In this document: positions 5,979 to 14,624 of the stretch, in pieces | Numbering within the stretch: position 1 is the first letter of the stretch | Layout of the letters: each line of letters starts with the position of its first letter | Assembly (NCBI GenBank): GCA_038046485.1 | Contig: JBBSWA010000017.1 | Location: 1 to 37,018, forward strand | From: JBBSWA01 sp038046485 | GTDB lineage: Archaea > Nanobdellota > Nanobdellia > Woesearchaeales > SM23-78 | Reading direction: 5' to 3' | Length of the DNA stretch: 37,018 bases | Program-made: the position numbers and the translations under genes | Notes under the pieces: model-generated | Database searches by the model: none | Told to the model about the DNA's origin: nothing | The model's input: only the letters and a program-made list of their open reading frames with translations

Positions 5979-8255
5979 ATGACTAAAGAACTCAAGTTAA
6001 AGGTCGCTGAAGCCGTTCAGGACGACATCAATAAGGGTATTGTCCGAGTAGATAGTAATTTCATGCGGGAAATCGACCTGAAACCAGGGAACATCATAGA
6101 GATCAAAGGGGAGCGTAGTACCGTCGGAATTGTGGATCGCGCTCTACCAGGGGATATTGGTCTGAACATCATTCGCATGGATCCTTTAATTAGAAGAAAT
6201 GCGAAGACCACCATCGGAGAAATTGTCACGATCAAAAAAGCCGAAGTAAAAGAAGCGAAGAAAGTCATCATTGCCCCCGCTCGAAAGGGAATCATGATCC
6301 GTGCGAACCCCAGTATTTTCAAGCAAGGTCTTCTTGGAAGAGCAGTAAAGAAAGGAGACTTAGTATCATTAGGTGGAGCGCGCAGAAGAAGAACCACCTT
6401 GTCAGACAATCCATTTTTTGAAGACATGTTCAGTATGTTGGATGACACCATGCTGGGTTTTGGCCTTGGAGATCTCAAATTCGTCGTCGTGGATGCACAA
6501 CCAGGTCCCATTTCGCTCATCACCGATCAGACCAAGGTGGATTTCAACCCTGAAGCTGTTGACTTTGAAGAAGAAAAATTAATTGACATCACCTACGAAG
6601 ACATTGGTGGGTTGAAGGAAGAATTAAAGAAAGTGCGGGAAATGGTCGAACTTCCCCTCAAACACCCGGAATTGTTCGAGCGCTTAGGCATTGAAGCGCC
6701 AAAGGGTGTCTTGCTGCACGGCCCTCCAGGAACAGGTAAAACACTACTCGCAAAGGCCGTGGCAAACGAGACCGATGCAAACTTCATCCTCATCAATGGT
6801 CCAGAAATCATGTCTAAGTATTATGGTCAATCTGAAGAAAATCTGAGAAAAAAATTCGAGGATGCGCAAAAGAACGCTCCCAGTATTATTTTCATTGATG
6901 AGATCGATGCCATTGCTTCTAAGCGAGAGGAAGCCCGTGGGGAAGTCGAACGTCGAGTTGTGGCACAGCTTTTGGCCATCATGGACGGCTTAAAATCCCG
7001 TGGTAAAGTTGTCGTCATCGCAGCCACAAACATTCCAAATTCACTTGATCCGGCATTGCGCCGTCCGGGTCGTTTCGATCGTGAGATCGAAATCGGTGTT
7101 CCTTCAAAAGAAGGCCGTTTAACGATTATGAAGATTCATACACGAAATATGCCTCTGGCAAAAAACGTGAATCTAAAACGACTTGCCGAGATCACGCACG
7201 GCTTTGTAGGAGCAGACCTGGCTTCGTTATGCAAGGAAGCCGCCATGGTGGTTTTGCGTAAAGTCATTCCCGATCTAAACTTAAAGCAGGATGAAGAAAT
7301 CCCCAATGAGATATTAGAAAAGTTGAGAATCGCCGCTGAAGATTTCTGGGAAGCGTTAAAAGTGGTTCGTCCTTCCGCCATGCGAGAAGTCTTGGTAGAA
7401 GTACCCAATGTAAAGTGGGTAGATATTGGCGGCTTAGAAAGTCTAAAGCAGGAGTTGATTGAAGCGGTCGAGTGGCCGCTCAAGCACAAGGAAGCCTTCC
7501 AGCGAATGGGTGTAAACCCTCCAAAAGGAGTGCTCATCTATGGTCCTCCAGGAACAGGTAAAACCATGCTTGCAAAGGCTGTGGCAAATGAATCCGAAGC
7601 CAATTTTATCCTCGTAAAAGGCCCTGAGATGTTAAGCAAGTGGGTAGGAGAGTCGGAAAAGGCCGTGCGCAAGATCTTCGAAAAAGCCCGTCAAACGAGT
7701 CCCACCATTGTCTTCTTTGATGAAATTGATTCCATTGCTCCGCGAAGAGGAGATAGCAGCGATAGTTACGTAACCGAGCGCGTGGTAAACCAGTTATTGA
7801 CTGAAATGGATGGCTTGCAAGAATTAACAGATGTAGTCATCATTGCTGCAACCAATCGCCCAGATATTCTAGACACCGCCTTGTTAAGACCAGGTCGTTT
7901 TGATCGCATCATCATGGCTCCTGTGCCTGATGCCAAAGCGCGAGAGGATATTTTCAAGATCCACATGAAAAAGATGCCCTTAGATGCCGATGTGGACATG
8001 AAAGAGTTACTCTCCAAGACAGATGGCTATGTGGGTGCAGACATCGAGAGCATCTGCCGGGAAGCCGCCATTCTTGCTTTAAGAGAGAACATTGAGTCAA
8101 AAATAGTCAAAATGGAGCATTTCAAGAAGGCATTAAATAAGGTCCGGCCTTCCGTGACCAAGGAAATTGAAAAGGTGTATGTGGACATGGAAAAGCACTT
8201 CCGCTCCGCCCGAAGCGAAGAAATGAAGGAAGACCGCCCCAGTTATTATGGCTAA
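5979..8255 (+). CDS. Cdc48/VAT-type AAA+ ATPase
   Basis: Seen: an N-terminal substrate-recognition region (double-psi barrel plus Cdc48 domain 2, about residues 1-190), then two AAA modules. Module 1 has Walker A GPPGTGKT at 248-255 and Walker B IIFIDEID with Asp307-Glu308; module 2 has GPPGTGKT at 522-529 and IVFFDEID. Both carry the arginine-finger segment RRPGRFDR or LRPGRFDR. Family knowledge: a homohexameric unfoldase that feeds proteins to the proteasome or other proteases. At 758 aa it is close to the family norm (about 730-810). The C-terminus ends SYYG, resembling the HbYX-like tail used for proteasome docking (inference). The promoter at 5948-5955 implies a leaderless mRNA. Confidence 0.97.
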   Translation: MTKELKLKVAEAVQDDINKGIVRVDSNFMREIDLKPGNIIEIKGERSTVGIVDRALPGDIGLNIIRMDPLIRRNAKTTIGEIVTIKKAEVKEAKKVIIAPARKGIMIRANPSIFKQGLLGRAVKKGDLVSLGGARRRRTTLSDNPFFEDMFSMLDDTMLGFGLGDLKFVVVDAQPGPISLITDQTKVDFNPEAVDFEEEKLIDITYEDIGGLKEELKKVREMVELPLKHPELFERLGIEAPKGVLLHGPPGTGKTLLAKAVANETDANFILINGPEIMSKYYGQSEENLRKKFEDAQKNAPSIIFIDEIDAIASKREEARGEVERRVVAQLLAIMDGLKSRGKVVVIAATNIPNSLDPALRRPGRFDREIEIGVPSKEGRLTIMKIHTRNMPLAKNVNLKRLAEITHGFVGADLASLCKEAAMVVLRKVIPDLNLKQDEEIPNEILEKLRIAAEDFWEALKVVRPSAMREVLVEVPNVKWVDIGGLESLKQELIEAVEWPLKHKEAFQRMGVNPPKGVLIYGPPGTGKTMLAKAVANESEANFILVKGPEMLSKWVGESEKAVRKIFEKARQTSPTIVFFDEIDSIAPRRGDSSDSYVTERVVNQLLTEMDGLQELTDVVIIAATNRPDILDTALLRPGRFDRIIMAPVPDAKAREDIFKIHMKKMPLDADVDMKELLSKTDGYVGADIESICREAAILALRENIESKIVKMEHFKKALNKVRPSVTKEIEKVYVDMEKHFRSARSEEMKEDRPSYYG

Positions 8256-8297
8256 GCTCATTCTAAGGACAACGCTTAAAAATCGAGTCTATATTCA

Positions 8298-9584
8298 ATG
8301 ATAAGTGAAACAATGGATATAGACACGAACAGAATAAACATCGCAACCTTAAGCAATGGGATTACATTGGTTTATCTACCTACAGATTCTAAAAGGGTCA
8401 GAATCGTGGTAGGAACGCCTGCAGGAGAATGGAGTGACCCTAAAGATAAAGAGGGATTGGGTCACTTCGCAGAGCACGTTTTTTCTGGAAAAGAAAGCGG
8501 GGGAGTTTATCGCTTCGCTGCAAAACTGTTAAGAATGAAACTAAAAGGAAATGCGGCTAATTCATCAGAGCTTACTTGGTTTCATATGCGAGGGCCTGAT
8601 TCATCTAGTCTAGAAGGCGCTTTAGAGTTACTTGCTAAAAGTCTTATAGAACCCCCCAATGAGAGAGAAATAGAATTACATCGTGGAATTATAGGGAGCG
8701 AATTAGTAGGATATTGCGGAGATCATGAAAAAGTACGAAGCTGGGGATTAGATTTATTTCATAGGGTGGAAGAAAACCTGTTAAGTGCAAACATTCGTGA
8801 CTTATCGGCAATTAATCTATTAGATTTAGAAGCGTGGCATAGACAGCATATAACTGGAAGCAGGATGTTTGCAGCTATATACGGTGCAATTGATGATAAC
8901 ATCGTAACCATCGCTGAGAAACATTTAGGAAGAATTCCGAATGGTCAAGAAAAAGTGCAATTAGAACCTTCTTGTCCTATCATTCGTACTCCTGTTTCAA
9001 GATATTTACAGTTTACATCTACGCCACCAGTCTTTGACGCGGCAATATCATACATCTTTCAAACAGAAAGAAGAGACCCAAAAATGGAAGCTACCTTAAG
9101 AGTGCTTGGATCAGCAATGGGAGGGTCTGAAGCAGGCCTTCTTGTAAAACATCTAAGAGGACAAGAGGGCATATCTTACGATGCCGCAGGAGGGTTTGAA
9201 CGTTGTAGCAGAATGGGAGATAGCATTGATTTAAACTGCTATTGTGTAGAACCCAATGCGCGAACGGCTGTTAAAGGGATAGAAAGAGTTGTAAGAACAA
9301 TAAAAGAGAGACAATTGGGGCCTGAAGAATTAAGATTGGCCAAAGAAGAAGCAACAGGTGAGTTAGAAGATTTTTTAGAAGAGGATGATGGATTAGGAAT
9401 TATGTTGGGAGAACATGTACTGTGGGGAAGAGCATTGCCTCACGAATTATATGCGGCAATTGATGGAGTCACCGCAGAAGAGGTTTATGCAGCAGCCAAT
9501 GCCCAATTAAACGGAAACCATGCAACTATTATTGTTGGATCTGAAGCTGCAAAAGAGCGTCTTTCAGAATTCTCTGTAGATTAA
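8298..9584 (+). CDS. M16-family zinc metallopeptidase
   Basis: Seen: inverted zinc motif HFAEH at residues 56-60 (His56, Glu59, His60) and the third ligand Glu135 in GSELVGY, exactly 75 residues after His60 as in M16 enzymes. The protein is a single 428-aa unit with the inactive-like second half containing GLLVKHLRGQEGISYDA. Family knowledge: M16 peptidases degrade small peptides or process leader peptides; half-size forms dimerise to close the chamber. They are mainly bacterial and organellar, so lateral transfer is likely. TTAAAAAT at about 8275-8282 could be the TATA; spacing fits either ATG 8298 or ATG 8313. Confidence 0.93.
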   Translation: MISETMDIDTNRINIATLSNGITLVYLPTDSKRVRIVVGTPAGEWSDPKDKEGLGHFAEHVFSGKESGGVYRFAAKLLRMKLKGNAANSSELTWFHMRGPDSSSLEGALELLAKSLIEPPNEREIELHRGIIGSELVGYCGDHEKVRSWGLDLFHRVEENLLSANIRDLSAINLLDLEAWHRQHITGSRMFAAIYGAIDDNIVTIAEKHLGRIPNGQEKVQLEPSCPIIRTPVSRYLQFTSTPPVFDAAISYIFQTERRDPKMEATLRVLGSAMGGSEAGLLVKHLRGQEGISYDAAGGFERCSRMGDSIDLNCYCVEPNARTAVKGIERVVRTIKERQLGPEELRLAKEEATGELEDFLEEDDGLGIMLGEHVLWGRALPHELYAAIDGVTAEEVYAAANAQLNGNHATIIVGSEAAKERLSEFSVD

Positions 9585-9663
9585 GAATTTTAAAATATAA
9601 ATACAAATAATAAGATTTTCTATAAGAATCTTTATAAACCTTCTTTTCATTCCCTTTGGCCGT

Positions 9664-10671
9664 ATGGACTCTATTTTTAATAAGAACGTTCGCAATGCCA
9701 AGTTTGAGGAGATCTTGGGCCAAAATGAGGTCAAGGCTCAGCTTAAGTCTGCCTTATTGATGGATCGCCACATCATCTTGGTCGGTCAGCCTGGCATAGG
9801 AAAAACAACCTTAGCAAAGAATGTGTCCAAGCTTTTGGCGGAAGTTACAGTAAACGATTGTTCATTTCATTGTGATCCATCTGAGCCAGTTTGTCCTTCA
9901 TGCACCGAAGCAAAGGAAAAGAAGAAAAAAATCCAAACCAAAAAACTTTCAGGTGAACAGTTGTTCATTCGTGTTCAGGGCAGTCCGGATCTTACGGCTG
10001 AAGATCTGTTAGGAGATATCGACCCGATAAAGGCATTAAAGTTTGGTCCGATGTCTACGCAGGCGTTCTCACCAGGTAAGGTATTCAAAGCCAATCAAGG
10101 AATCTTGTTTTTCGATGAAGTGAATCGTTGTTCAGAAAAGCTCCAAAACGCACTGCTTCAAGTCTTGGAAGAACGCCGAATCACTTTGGGTACGTACAGT
10201 TTTGATTTCAAGGCAAATTTTGTGTTCATTGGCACGATGAATCCTGATGATGCGAGTACCGAGCCGCTAAGTGATGTTTTCTTAGATCGCTTTGATTTCA
10301 TTTACATGTCATATCCGGAAAGTGTAGATATTGAAGTGCAAATCGTAAAGGAAAAGGGAAAAAAGTTAATCGAATTCCCTGAGCGTTTATTGCTTTCCGT
10401 CATCAACTTCATTCGTGAATTAAGAGCAGACCGAGGCATTGACAAAAAGCCAGGTGTCCGAGCAAGTCTGGGTTTGTATGAACGTTCACAATCCAATGCA
10501 CAAGTGCATGGAAGAAACATAGTAACCATTAAGGATGTAAAAGATGTGTTGCTTTCAGTATTAGGTCATAGAATCAGTTTAAAGCCCTCGATAAAATACT
10601 TGCAAACCCCGAACAATTTTTTATTGGAAAAGTTTGCAAATGTAGAAGAGGAGATGGGTGGTTCTCTTTGA
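9664..10671 (+). CDS. AAA+ ATPase of the ChlI/BchI (Mg-chelatase I)/MoxR type
   Basis: Seen: Walker A GQPGIGKT (41-48); an inserted cysteine cluster with Cys66, Cys70, Cys77 and Cys80 (CPSC), a likely zinc site; Walker B ILFFDEVNR; sensor segment FIGTMNPDD; arginine-finger LDRFD. Family knowledge: ChlI-type ATPases work with a VWA partner to insert metals or remodel proteins; the partner gene follows and overlaps by 14 bp. No chelatase H subunit or tetrapyrrole gene is present in the window, so a generic remodelling role (as in MoxR-VWA pairs) is as likely as metal chelation. The TATA at 9631-9638 is centred 29 nt before the ATG. Confidence 0.9.
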   Translation: MDSIFNKNVRNAKFEEILGQNEVKAQLKSALLMDRHIILVGQPGIGKTTLAKNVSKLLAEVTVNDCSFHCDPSEPVCPSCTEAKEKKKKIQTKKLSGEQLFIRVQGSPDLTAEDLLGDIDPIKALKFGPMSTQAFSPGKVFKANQGILFFDEVNRCSEKLQNALLQVLEERRITLGTYSFDFKANFVFIGTMNPDDASTEPLSDVFLDRFDFIYMSYPESVDIEVQIVKEKGKKLIEFPERLLLSVINFIRELRADRGIDKKPGVRASLGLYERSQSNAQVHGRNIVTIKDVKDVLLSVLGHRISLKPSIKYLQTPNNFLLEKFANVEEEMGGSL

Positions 10672-11866
10672 CAGCGAGTCTGATCCTTTCTCCAGTGTAA
10701 CCTTTCAAAAGACTTCTGAGATTGAAGAATTAAGCGGAAAGCTTGCCTCACAGGATGATGAAGATAAGCTCATGCACACCGTTCTAGAGGGTGATAAAGA
10801 GGCTTTAGACGAAGGAAAGATCATCACGGAGAGCATCAATCAATCACTAGGAAGTTTCACGCCAGAGATCATGTTTAAGAACATGGTAAAGGATTTCAAG
10901 CAGGCAAAGAACTTGTATGGGGAAACCTTGATTCGTCTTCTCGCAGGGTACGATCCCAAGTATGTGCAAAAGAACATCTCCATTCCTGAATTCCAGCGTC
11001 AAATTCAGACCAACATAGAAAAAAAAGTAAAGGATCTAAAGGATAAGGACTTACTTGATAAGGATGGGGTAGTAACCGAAAAAGCCCTCACCGTCAGTTC
11101 CCTCGTAATGTATCTGGAAGAACTTCGCCATATCATTCCAAGGGGATTTGGCGAGAAAAAGGAAAAAAAGCGGGACGTGTATGGGGATCGCGAGGGAGTA
11201 ACAAGCTATCATAAGTCCCGCTATCGAGACATTGCCATTCGTCCGAGTATAAAGGCAGCGATTCGCAGGCATCACAAAGAATTGGAAAAAGAGGACTTAC
11301 GGATTTTTGAGCGTCGAAAGAAAGGCAAGATCAGCATCATCTATGCTTTAGATGCCTCAGGAAGCATGAAAGGGCAGAAGATCAATGTGAGCAAAAAAGC
11401 AGGCATCGCTCTTGCCTTCAAGGCCATTGAAGAAAAAAACAAGGTGGGCCTCATCGTATTCGGGGATGATGTAAAAGTAGCCATTGAGCCCACATTGGAT
11501 TTCAAGTCGTTATTGCATGAATTGATTCAAGTTCGAGCTTCCAACCAAACAAACCTTTCAGAAACCATTCGTCGGGCAATTGAACTTTTCCCAAGGACAA
11601 ACGAGACCAAGCACTTAATTCTTTTAACCGACGCCATTCCAACTACGGGAGAGGATCCGATCAAAGAAACATTAGAAGCAGCAAGTCTAGCAAGAGATAG
11701 CAAAATTACGATTAGCTTAATTGGTATCCGGTTGGACGAACCCGGTTTAAAGCTCGCGCGTGAAATTACTGAAGTGGGCAATGGAAGACTCATTGGTGTC
11801 CGTAACTTAGATGCCCTTGACCGGCTAATCTTAGAGGATTACGACGCGATTGCTTCGGGACACTAA
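10658..11866 (+). CDS. VWA-domain protein, ChlD-like partner of the ATPase
   Basis: Seen: a charged N-terminal half (about 220 residues, mostly helical) and a C-terminal von Willebrand A domain with the MIDAS motif DASGS at 232-236, then LILLTDAIPTTGED as the later metal-binding loop. The start is GTG at 10658, inside the end of the ATPase gene, so the two are translationally coupled. Family knowledge: ChlD/CoxE/MoxR-associated VWA proteins bind Mg through MIDAS and link the ATPase ring to its substrate. No N-terminal AAA domain like that of bacterial ChlD is present. Confidence 0.9.
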   Translation: MVLFDSESDPFSSVTFQKTSEIEELSGKLASQDDEDKLMHTVLEGDKEALDEGKIITESINQSLGSFTPEIMFKNMVKDFKQAKNLYGETLIRLLAGYDPKYVQKNISIPEFQRQIQTNIEKKVKDLKDKDLLDKDGVVTEKALTVSSLVMYLEELRHIIPRGFGEKKEKKRDVYGDREGVTSYHKSRYRDIAIRPSIKAAIRRHHKELEKEDLRIFERRKKGKISIIYALDASGSMKGQKINVSKKAGIALAFKAIEEKNKVGLIVFGDDVKVAIEPTLDFKSLLHELIQVRASNQTNLSETIRRAIELFPRTNETKHLILLTDAIPTTGEDPIKETLEAASLARDSKITISLIGIRLDEPGLKLAREITEVGNGRLIGVRNLDALDRLILEDYDAIASGH

Positions 11867-11923
11867 ATAGATATGGGCTAAACTCCCAATAGGTTTAAAA
11901 AGTACCCATCAATCCTCAATTCT

Positions 11924-12283
11924 ATGCCCACCTTACAAATCCCCGCGCGGCGAAATCCAATCGTACGAGATCTTCGTGTAAGATGCTGGACGGAAGGGGA
12001 ACCCACTCAATTTATACAAGAGGGTACAGAACAGGTCGTTGTTAAACGTCATATTACAGGCCCCCCACCAATTTGTTCACATGTAACGATAGGAGGGTTT
12101 AAAAGAAGTGAAATGTACGAAACCCCTTCACGATCTAAAGGACTTCTGGGGAATACAGTTATAGATGTTGAACCGATTAGAGATGAAGGGCTTGTAGCAA
12201 AAATAAGAGATCAATATTGTTTGGAGTGGTTCGAACGTATTAATCGATGTCTATCAGCCCAATGGAACCACCCAGCGATTTGA
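11924..12283 (+). CDS. hypothetical protein, 119 aa
   Basis: Not recognised. Seen: a small soluble protein, MPTLQIPARRNPIVRDLRVR, with a GTEQVVVKRHITGPPPICSHVTIGG beta-rich centre, three cysteines, and a C-terminal helix (YCLEWFERINRCLSAQW). It contains an RSKGLLG segment but no catalytic signature. The TATA at 11894-11901 is centred 27 nt before the ATG, so expression as an independent leaderless mRNA is likely. The flanking genes (VWA and VapBC) give no functional clue. Confidence 0.6.
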   Translation: MPTLQIPARRNPIVRDLRVRCWTEGEPTQFIQEGTEQVVVKRHITGPPPICSHVTIGGFKRSEMYETPSRSKGLLGNTVIDVEPIRDEGLVAKIRDQYCLEWFERINRCLSAQWNHPAI

Positions 12284-12322
12284 GTATCATAACGGAAGAC
12301 TTTGTTCTGGAAGAAGATAAAC

Positions 12323-12333
12323 TTTATATATAA
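12323..12333 (+). promoter_or_regulatory. TATA box of the vapBC operon
   Basis: TTTATATATAA centred 29 nt before the vapB ATG at 12357. A near-palindromic TATACTACAAGTATA between it and the gene (12340-12354) could be an operator for the AbrB-type antitoxin (inference). Confidence 0.65.
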
Positions 12334-12356
12334 CTTTATTATACTACAAGTATAAC

Positions 12357-12554
12357 ATGGAATCCATCGTCCGTACAAGAAAAGTGGGTGGTTCGTTGAC
12401 CATCACCCTCCCAAAAGAGATCGTAAAAGAGGAAGCGATACAGGAAGGAGAACTCGTCTTAGTCAACGTCAAGAAGGTCAAAAAGAGCTATTTCGGCGCG
12501 GCAAGGGGGGTGGGGCCGTTTACCAAAGAAGACGAGCTGAATACGCATGAGTAA
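12357..12554 (+). CDS. vapB: AbrB/MazE-type antitoxin (VapB-like)
   Basis: Seen: a 65-aa protein with the swapped-hairpin DNA-binding core RKVGGSLTITLPKEIVKEEAIQEGELV, followed by a short basic linker and an acidic tail (FTKEDELNTHE) that would thread onto the toxin. Family knowledge: SpoVT/AbrB antitoxins neutralise PIN toxins and autoregulate their operon. The gene overlaps the toxin gene by 8 bp, so the pair is co-translated. Confidence 0.88.
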   Translation: MESIVRTRKVGGSLTITLPKEIVKEEAIQEGELVLVNVKKVKKSYFGAARGVGPFTKEDELNTHE

Positions 12555-12936
12555 GTACGTTCTGGATGCCTATGCTTGGATCGAATACCTAAATGCTTCA
12601 AAAAAAGGCTCTGTTGTTAAAGACCTGTTGGAGAAAGAAAATCATTCTTTTTTCACACACAAAGTTACCTTCTTAGAAGTTATCAGTGTCTTTCGAAGAA
12701 GAGATTTCGACCCAGAAATAGCCTCCAGTGCGATGGTTTCTTTATCACAGATCTACGAAGGAGATCTCTTGTTCTACAAAGAAGTAGGTCTTCTCCACGC
12801 AGACATCCGCAAAAAAATCAAGGATTTCGGTTTGGCCGACACCTTTGTCTTACTAACTGCTAGAAAGATAGGGGCCAAGGTCATTACAGGAGATCCTCAT
12901 TTCAAGAGTTTCAAAGAAGTTGTTTTTTTAGGCTAA
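12547..12936 (+). CDS. vapC: PIN-domain ribonuclease toxin VapC
   Basis: Seen: 129-aa PIN protein with the four conserved acidic residues in order: Asp7 (YVLDAYAW), Glu44 (FLEVI), Asp98 (LADTFVL) and Asp116 (TGDPHF). Family knowledge: VapC toxins cut tRNA or rRNA when free of antitoxin. Length and motif spacing are standard and all catalytic residues are kept, so it should be active. It follows vapB with an 8-bp overlap. Confidence 0.93.
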   Translation: MSKYVLDAYAWIEYLNASKKGSVVKDLLEKENHSFFTHKVTFLEVISVFRRRDFDPEIASSAMVSLSQIYEGDLLFYKEVGLLHADIRKKIKDFGLADTFVLLTARKIGAKVITGDPHFKSFKEVVFLG

Positions 12937-12969
12937 ACCCTTTTATATAAGCAGGTATTTTCTAGGCGG

Positions 12970-13560
12970 ATGAAGATCCTCGCCTTCACCGACCCTCACA
13001 CAGATGGAAATTGTCTAGAAGCCGTTAAAGAGAAGGCTAAACAAGCAGACTTACTCATCTGCTGCGGCGACTTCACCGTTTTTAGAAACGGCATGGCTGA
13101 AGTCTTGGATTTCTTTGACAAGATCGGAAAGAGGATGTTGATTGTACATGGCAATCATGAGGATGAGCACCGCTTGGCAGAAGAATGCAAGAAGCGAAAA
13201 CACTTGGAGTTCATCCATAAAAAAATAACCGTCATCAAAAACCTTGTTTTCGTTGGGTGGGGTGGGGGCGGATTTGCCCAGACCGATCATCAGTTCGAGT
13301 CCTGGATTAAAACAAAAGAAGCGGAGTTCAAGGGAAAGAACATAATCCTTGTCGCCCATCAACCTCCTGCCAATACCAAGATTGATTTCTTAGAGTGGGC
13401 GGGTCACGTCGGCAGTAAGTCTTTTCGACAGTTCATGGATAAGTATCAGCCCAGATTAGTGCTTTGTGGACATCTACATGAAACCTTTCACATGATTGAT
13501 AATGTAAAGGACACCGCTGTCTTAAACCCGGGACCGGATGGGACATTGATTGAGATTTAA
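12970..13560 (+). CDS. calcineurin-like metallophosphoesterase
   Basis: Seen: the complete metallophosphatase motif set: FTDPHTDG (Asp and His ligands, near residue 8), CCGDFTV, VHGNHEDE, VAHQPP and CGHLHE. At 196 aa it contains only the catalytic fold. Family knowledge: these two-metal enzymes hydrolyse phosphomono- or diesters; the substrate cannot be told from the sequence, though the small size resembles archaeal phosphodiesterases of the YfcE/MJ0936 group. The TATA (TTTATATAA, 12942-12950) is centred 24 nt before the ATG. Confidence 0.92.
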   Translation: MKILAFTDPHTDGNCLEAVKEKAKQADLLICCGDFTVFRNGMAEVLDFFDKIGKRMLIVHGNHEDEHRLAEECKKRKHLEFIHKKITVIKNLVFVGWGGGGFAQTDHQFESWIKTKEAEFKGKNIILVAHQPPANTKIDFLEWAGHVGSKSFRQFMDKYQPRLVLCGHLHETFHMIDNVKDTAVLNPGPDGTLIEI

Positions 13561-13566
13561 ACGAGC

Positions 13567-14589
13567 TTAGAGTTCTTCTCCGGAAAGAAACCATTCAACA
13601 TACATTTTTGTGCTAAGGGTAAAAGCATCCGGGTTGGTTTGTAGTTCTCTTCTAAGTTCTTCTTTTGAGAACCATTTAACTTCGGCCACTTCTTCCGATT
13701 GGAGTTTGAATTCCTCAATGGATTTATCTAACGTCAAAAGAAAGGTTTGGCAGAAAAAGTTTTTTTCACTAGTAATCCGTCTTTTTTTACCTAATTTAGG
13801 CCAAATGTTCTTCAATCCAATTTCTTCTTCTGCTTCTTTAAGAATGTTGGTTTCATAGCTTTCTCCTTCCTCAACGGTTCCATCCGCTGTACCCCCCCAT
13901 TTTCCTGGACTGTTGACTTTGGTAAGTGCCCGTCGGGCTAGAAGAACGTCTCCTTTCGTGTTGGTCATCCACAGTTGAGAGATGCGATAAACATCCTCGG
14001 GTTGAATTTCCTCCCTTGTTTTATAACCGATGACCTTATCCTCTTCATCCACTACTGGGATTCTAGCAGTAGAAACAAGCATAAAATTAAGTCCATCAAT
14101 CACCCGATCAGAAGGTTCCAAGTACCATTTCACACTCGGAGTAAAGGAAGCAGGATTCTCACGAACTTCTTTGAGCAAAGCTTCTTTTGAAACCCACCGG
14201 ACTGCAGCAACCTCTTCTTTTTGAAGGGTAAACGCTTCCACAGGTTGGTCCAATCTAAGATAGTAAATTTGGAAGAAAAAATGTTTTTCTCCGCTAACGC
14301 GAAGTTTCGGGCCTTTTCTAGGCTGAATGTCTTTCAATCCAATTTCTTCCTCGGCTTCCTTGAGTATATTAGAAAGATAATCTTCTCCTTTCTCGACAGT
14401 GCCTGCCGCAGAGGGCCCCCAAAGCCCTGCTAAAGAAGACCGATTGTGTGCTCTTTGGGCGATGAGCGTTTCTCCTTTAGAATTCGTGATCCAGAGTGCA
14501 GATACTCGAACAAAATCAGAACTAGGCACGCTTCTTTCTCGATAGCCAATAACTTCATCGTTTTCACCCACAACCGGAATCAGGCCCAT
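13567..14589 (-). CDS. double-Nudix hydrolase
   Basis: Seen: two homologous halves of about 165 residues, each beginning with an IPVV...VIGY segment and carrying a Nudix box: first GTVEKGE ... KEAEEEIGL, second GTVEEGE ... KEAEEEIGL. The spacing matches GX5EX7REUXEEXGU, but in both boxes the usual Arg of REUXEE is Lys. Family knowledge: Nudix enzymes cleave nucleoside-diphosphate-X compounds; IPP isomerase shares the fold and the style of the KGETLIAQR strand. The two halves arose by internal duplication. The promoter TTTAAA (14613-14618) is centred 26 nt upstream and is shared with lspA on the other strand. Confidence 0.88.
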   Translation of the reverse strand: MGLIPVVGENDEVIGYRERSVPSSDFVRVSALWITNSKGETLIAQRAHNRSSLAGLWGPSAAGTVEKGEDYLSNILKEAEEEIGLKDIQPRKGPKLRVSGEKHFFFQIYYLRLDQPVEAFTLQKEEVAAVRWVSKEALLKEVRENPASFTPSVKWYLEPSDRVIDGLNFMLVSTARIPVVDEEDKVIGYKTREEIQPEDVYRISQLWMTNTKGDVLLARRALTKVNSPGKWGGTADGTVEEGESYETNILKEAEEEIGLKNIWPKLGKKRRITSEKNFFCQTFLLTLDKSIEEFKLQSEEVAEVKWFSKEELRRELQTNPDAFTLSTKMYVEWFLSGEEL

Positions 14590-14612
14590 ACTTCTAGAGT
14601 AAAACCGTCATC

Positions 14613-14618
14613 TTTAAA
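14613..14618. promoter_or_regulatory. symmetric TATA core between the double-Nudix gene and lspA
   Basis: The palindrome TTTAAA lies 26 nt from the Nudix ATG (14589) and about 28 nt from GTG 14643, a possible lspA start, so it could drive both directions. Confidence 0.5.
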
Positions 14619-14624
14619 TGGCTG

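Noticed and set aside
5771..5986. Plus-strand ORF of 71 codons before cdc48
   Set aside because: It lies across nested hairpins and the cdc48 promoter and runs into the cdc48 start in another frame; no protein-like features.
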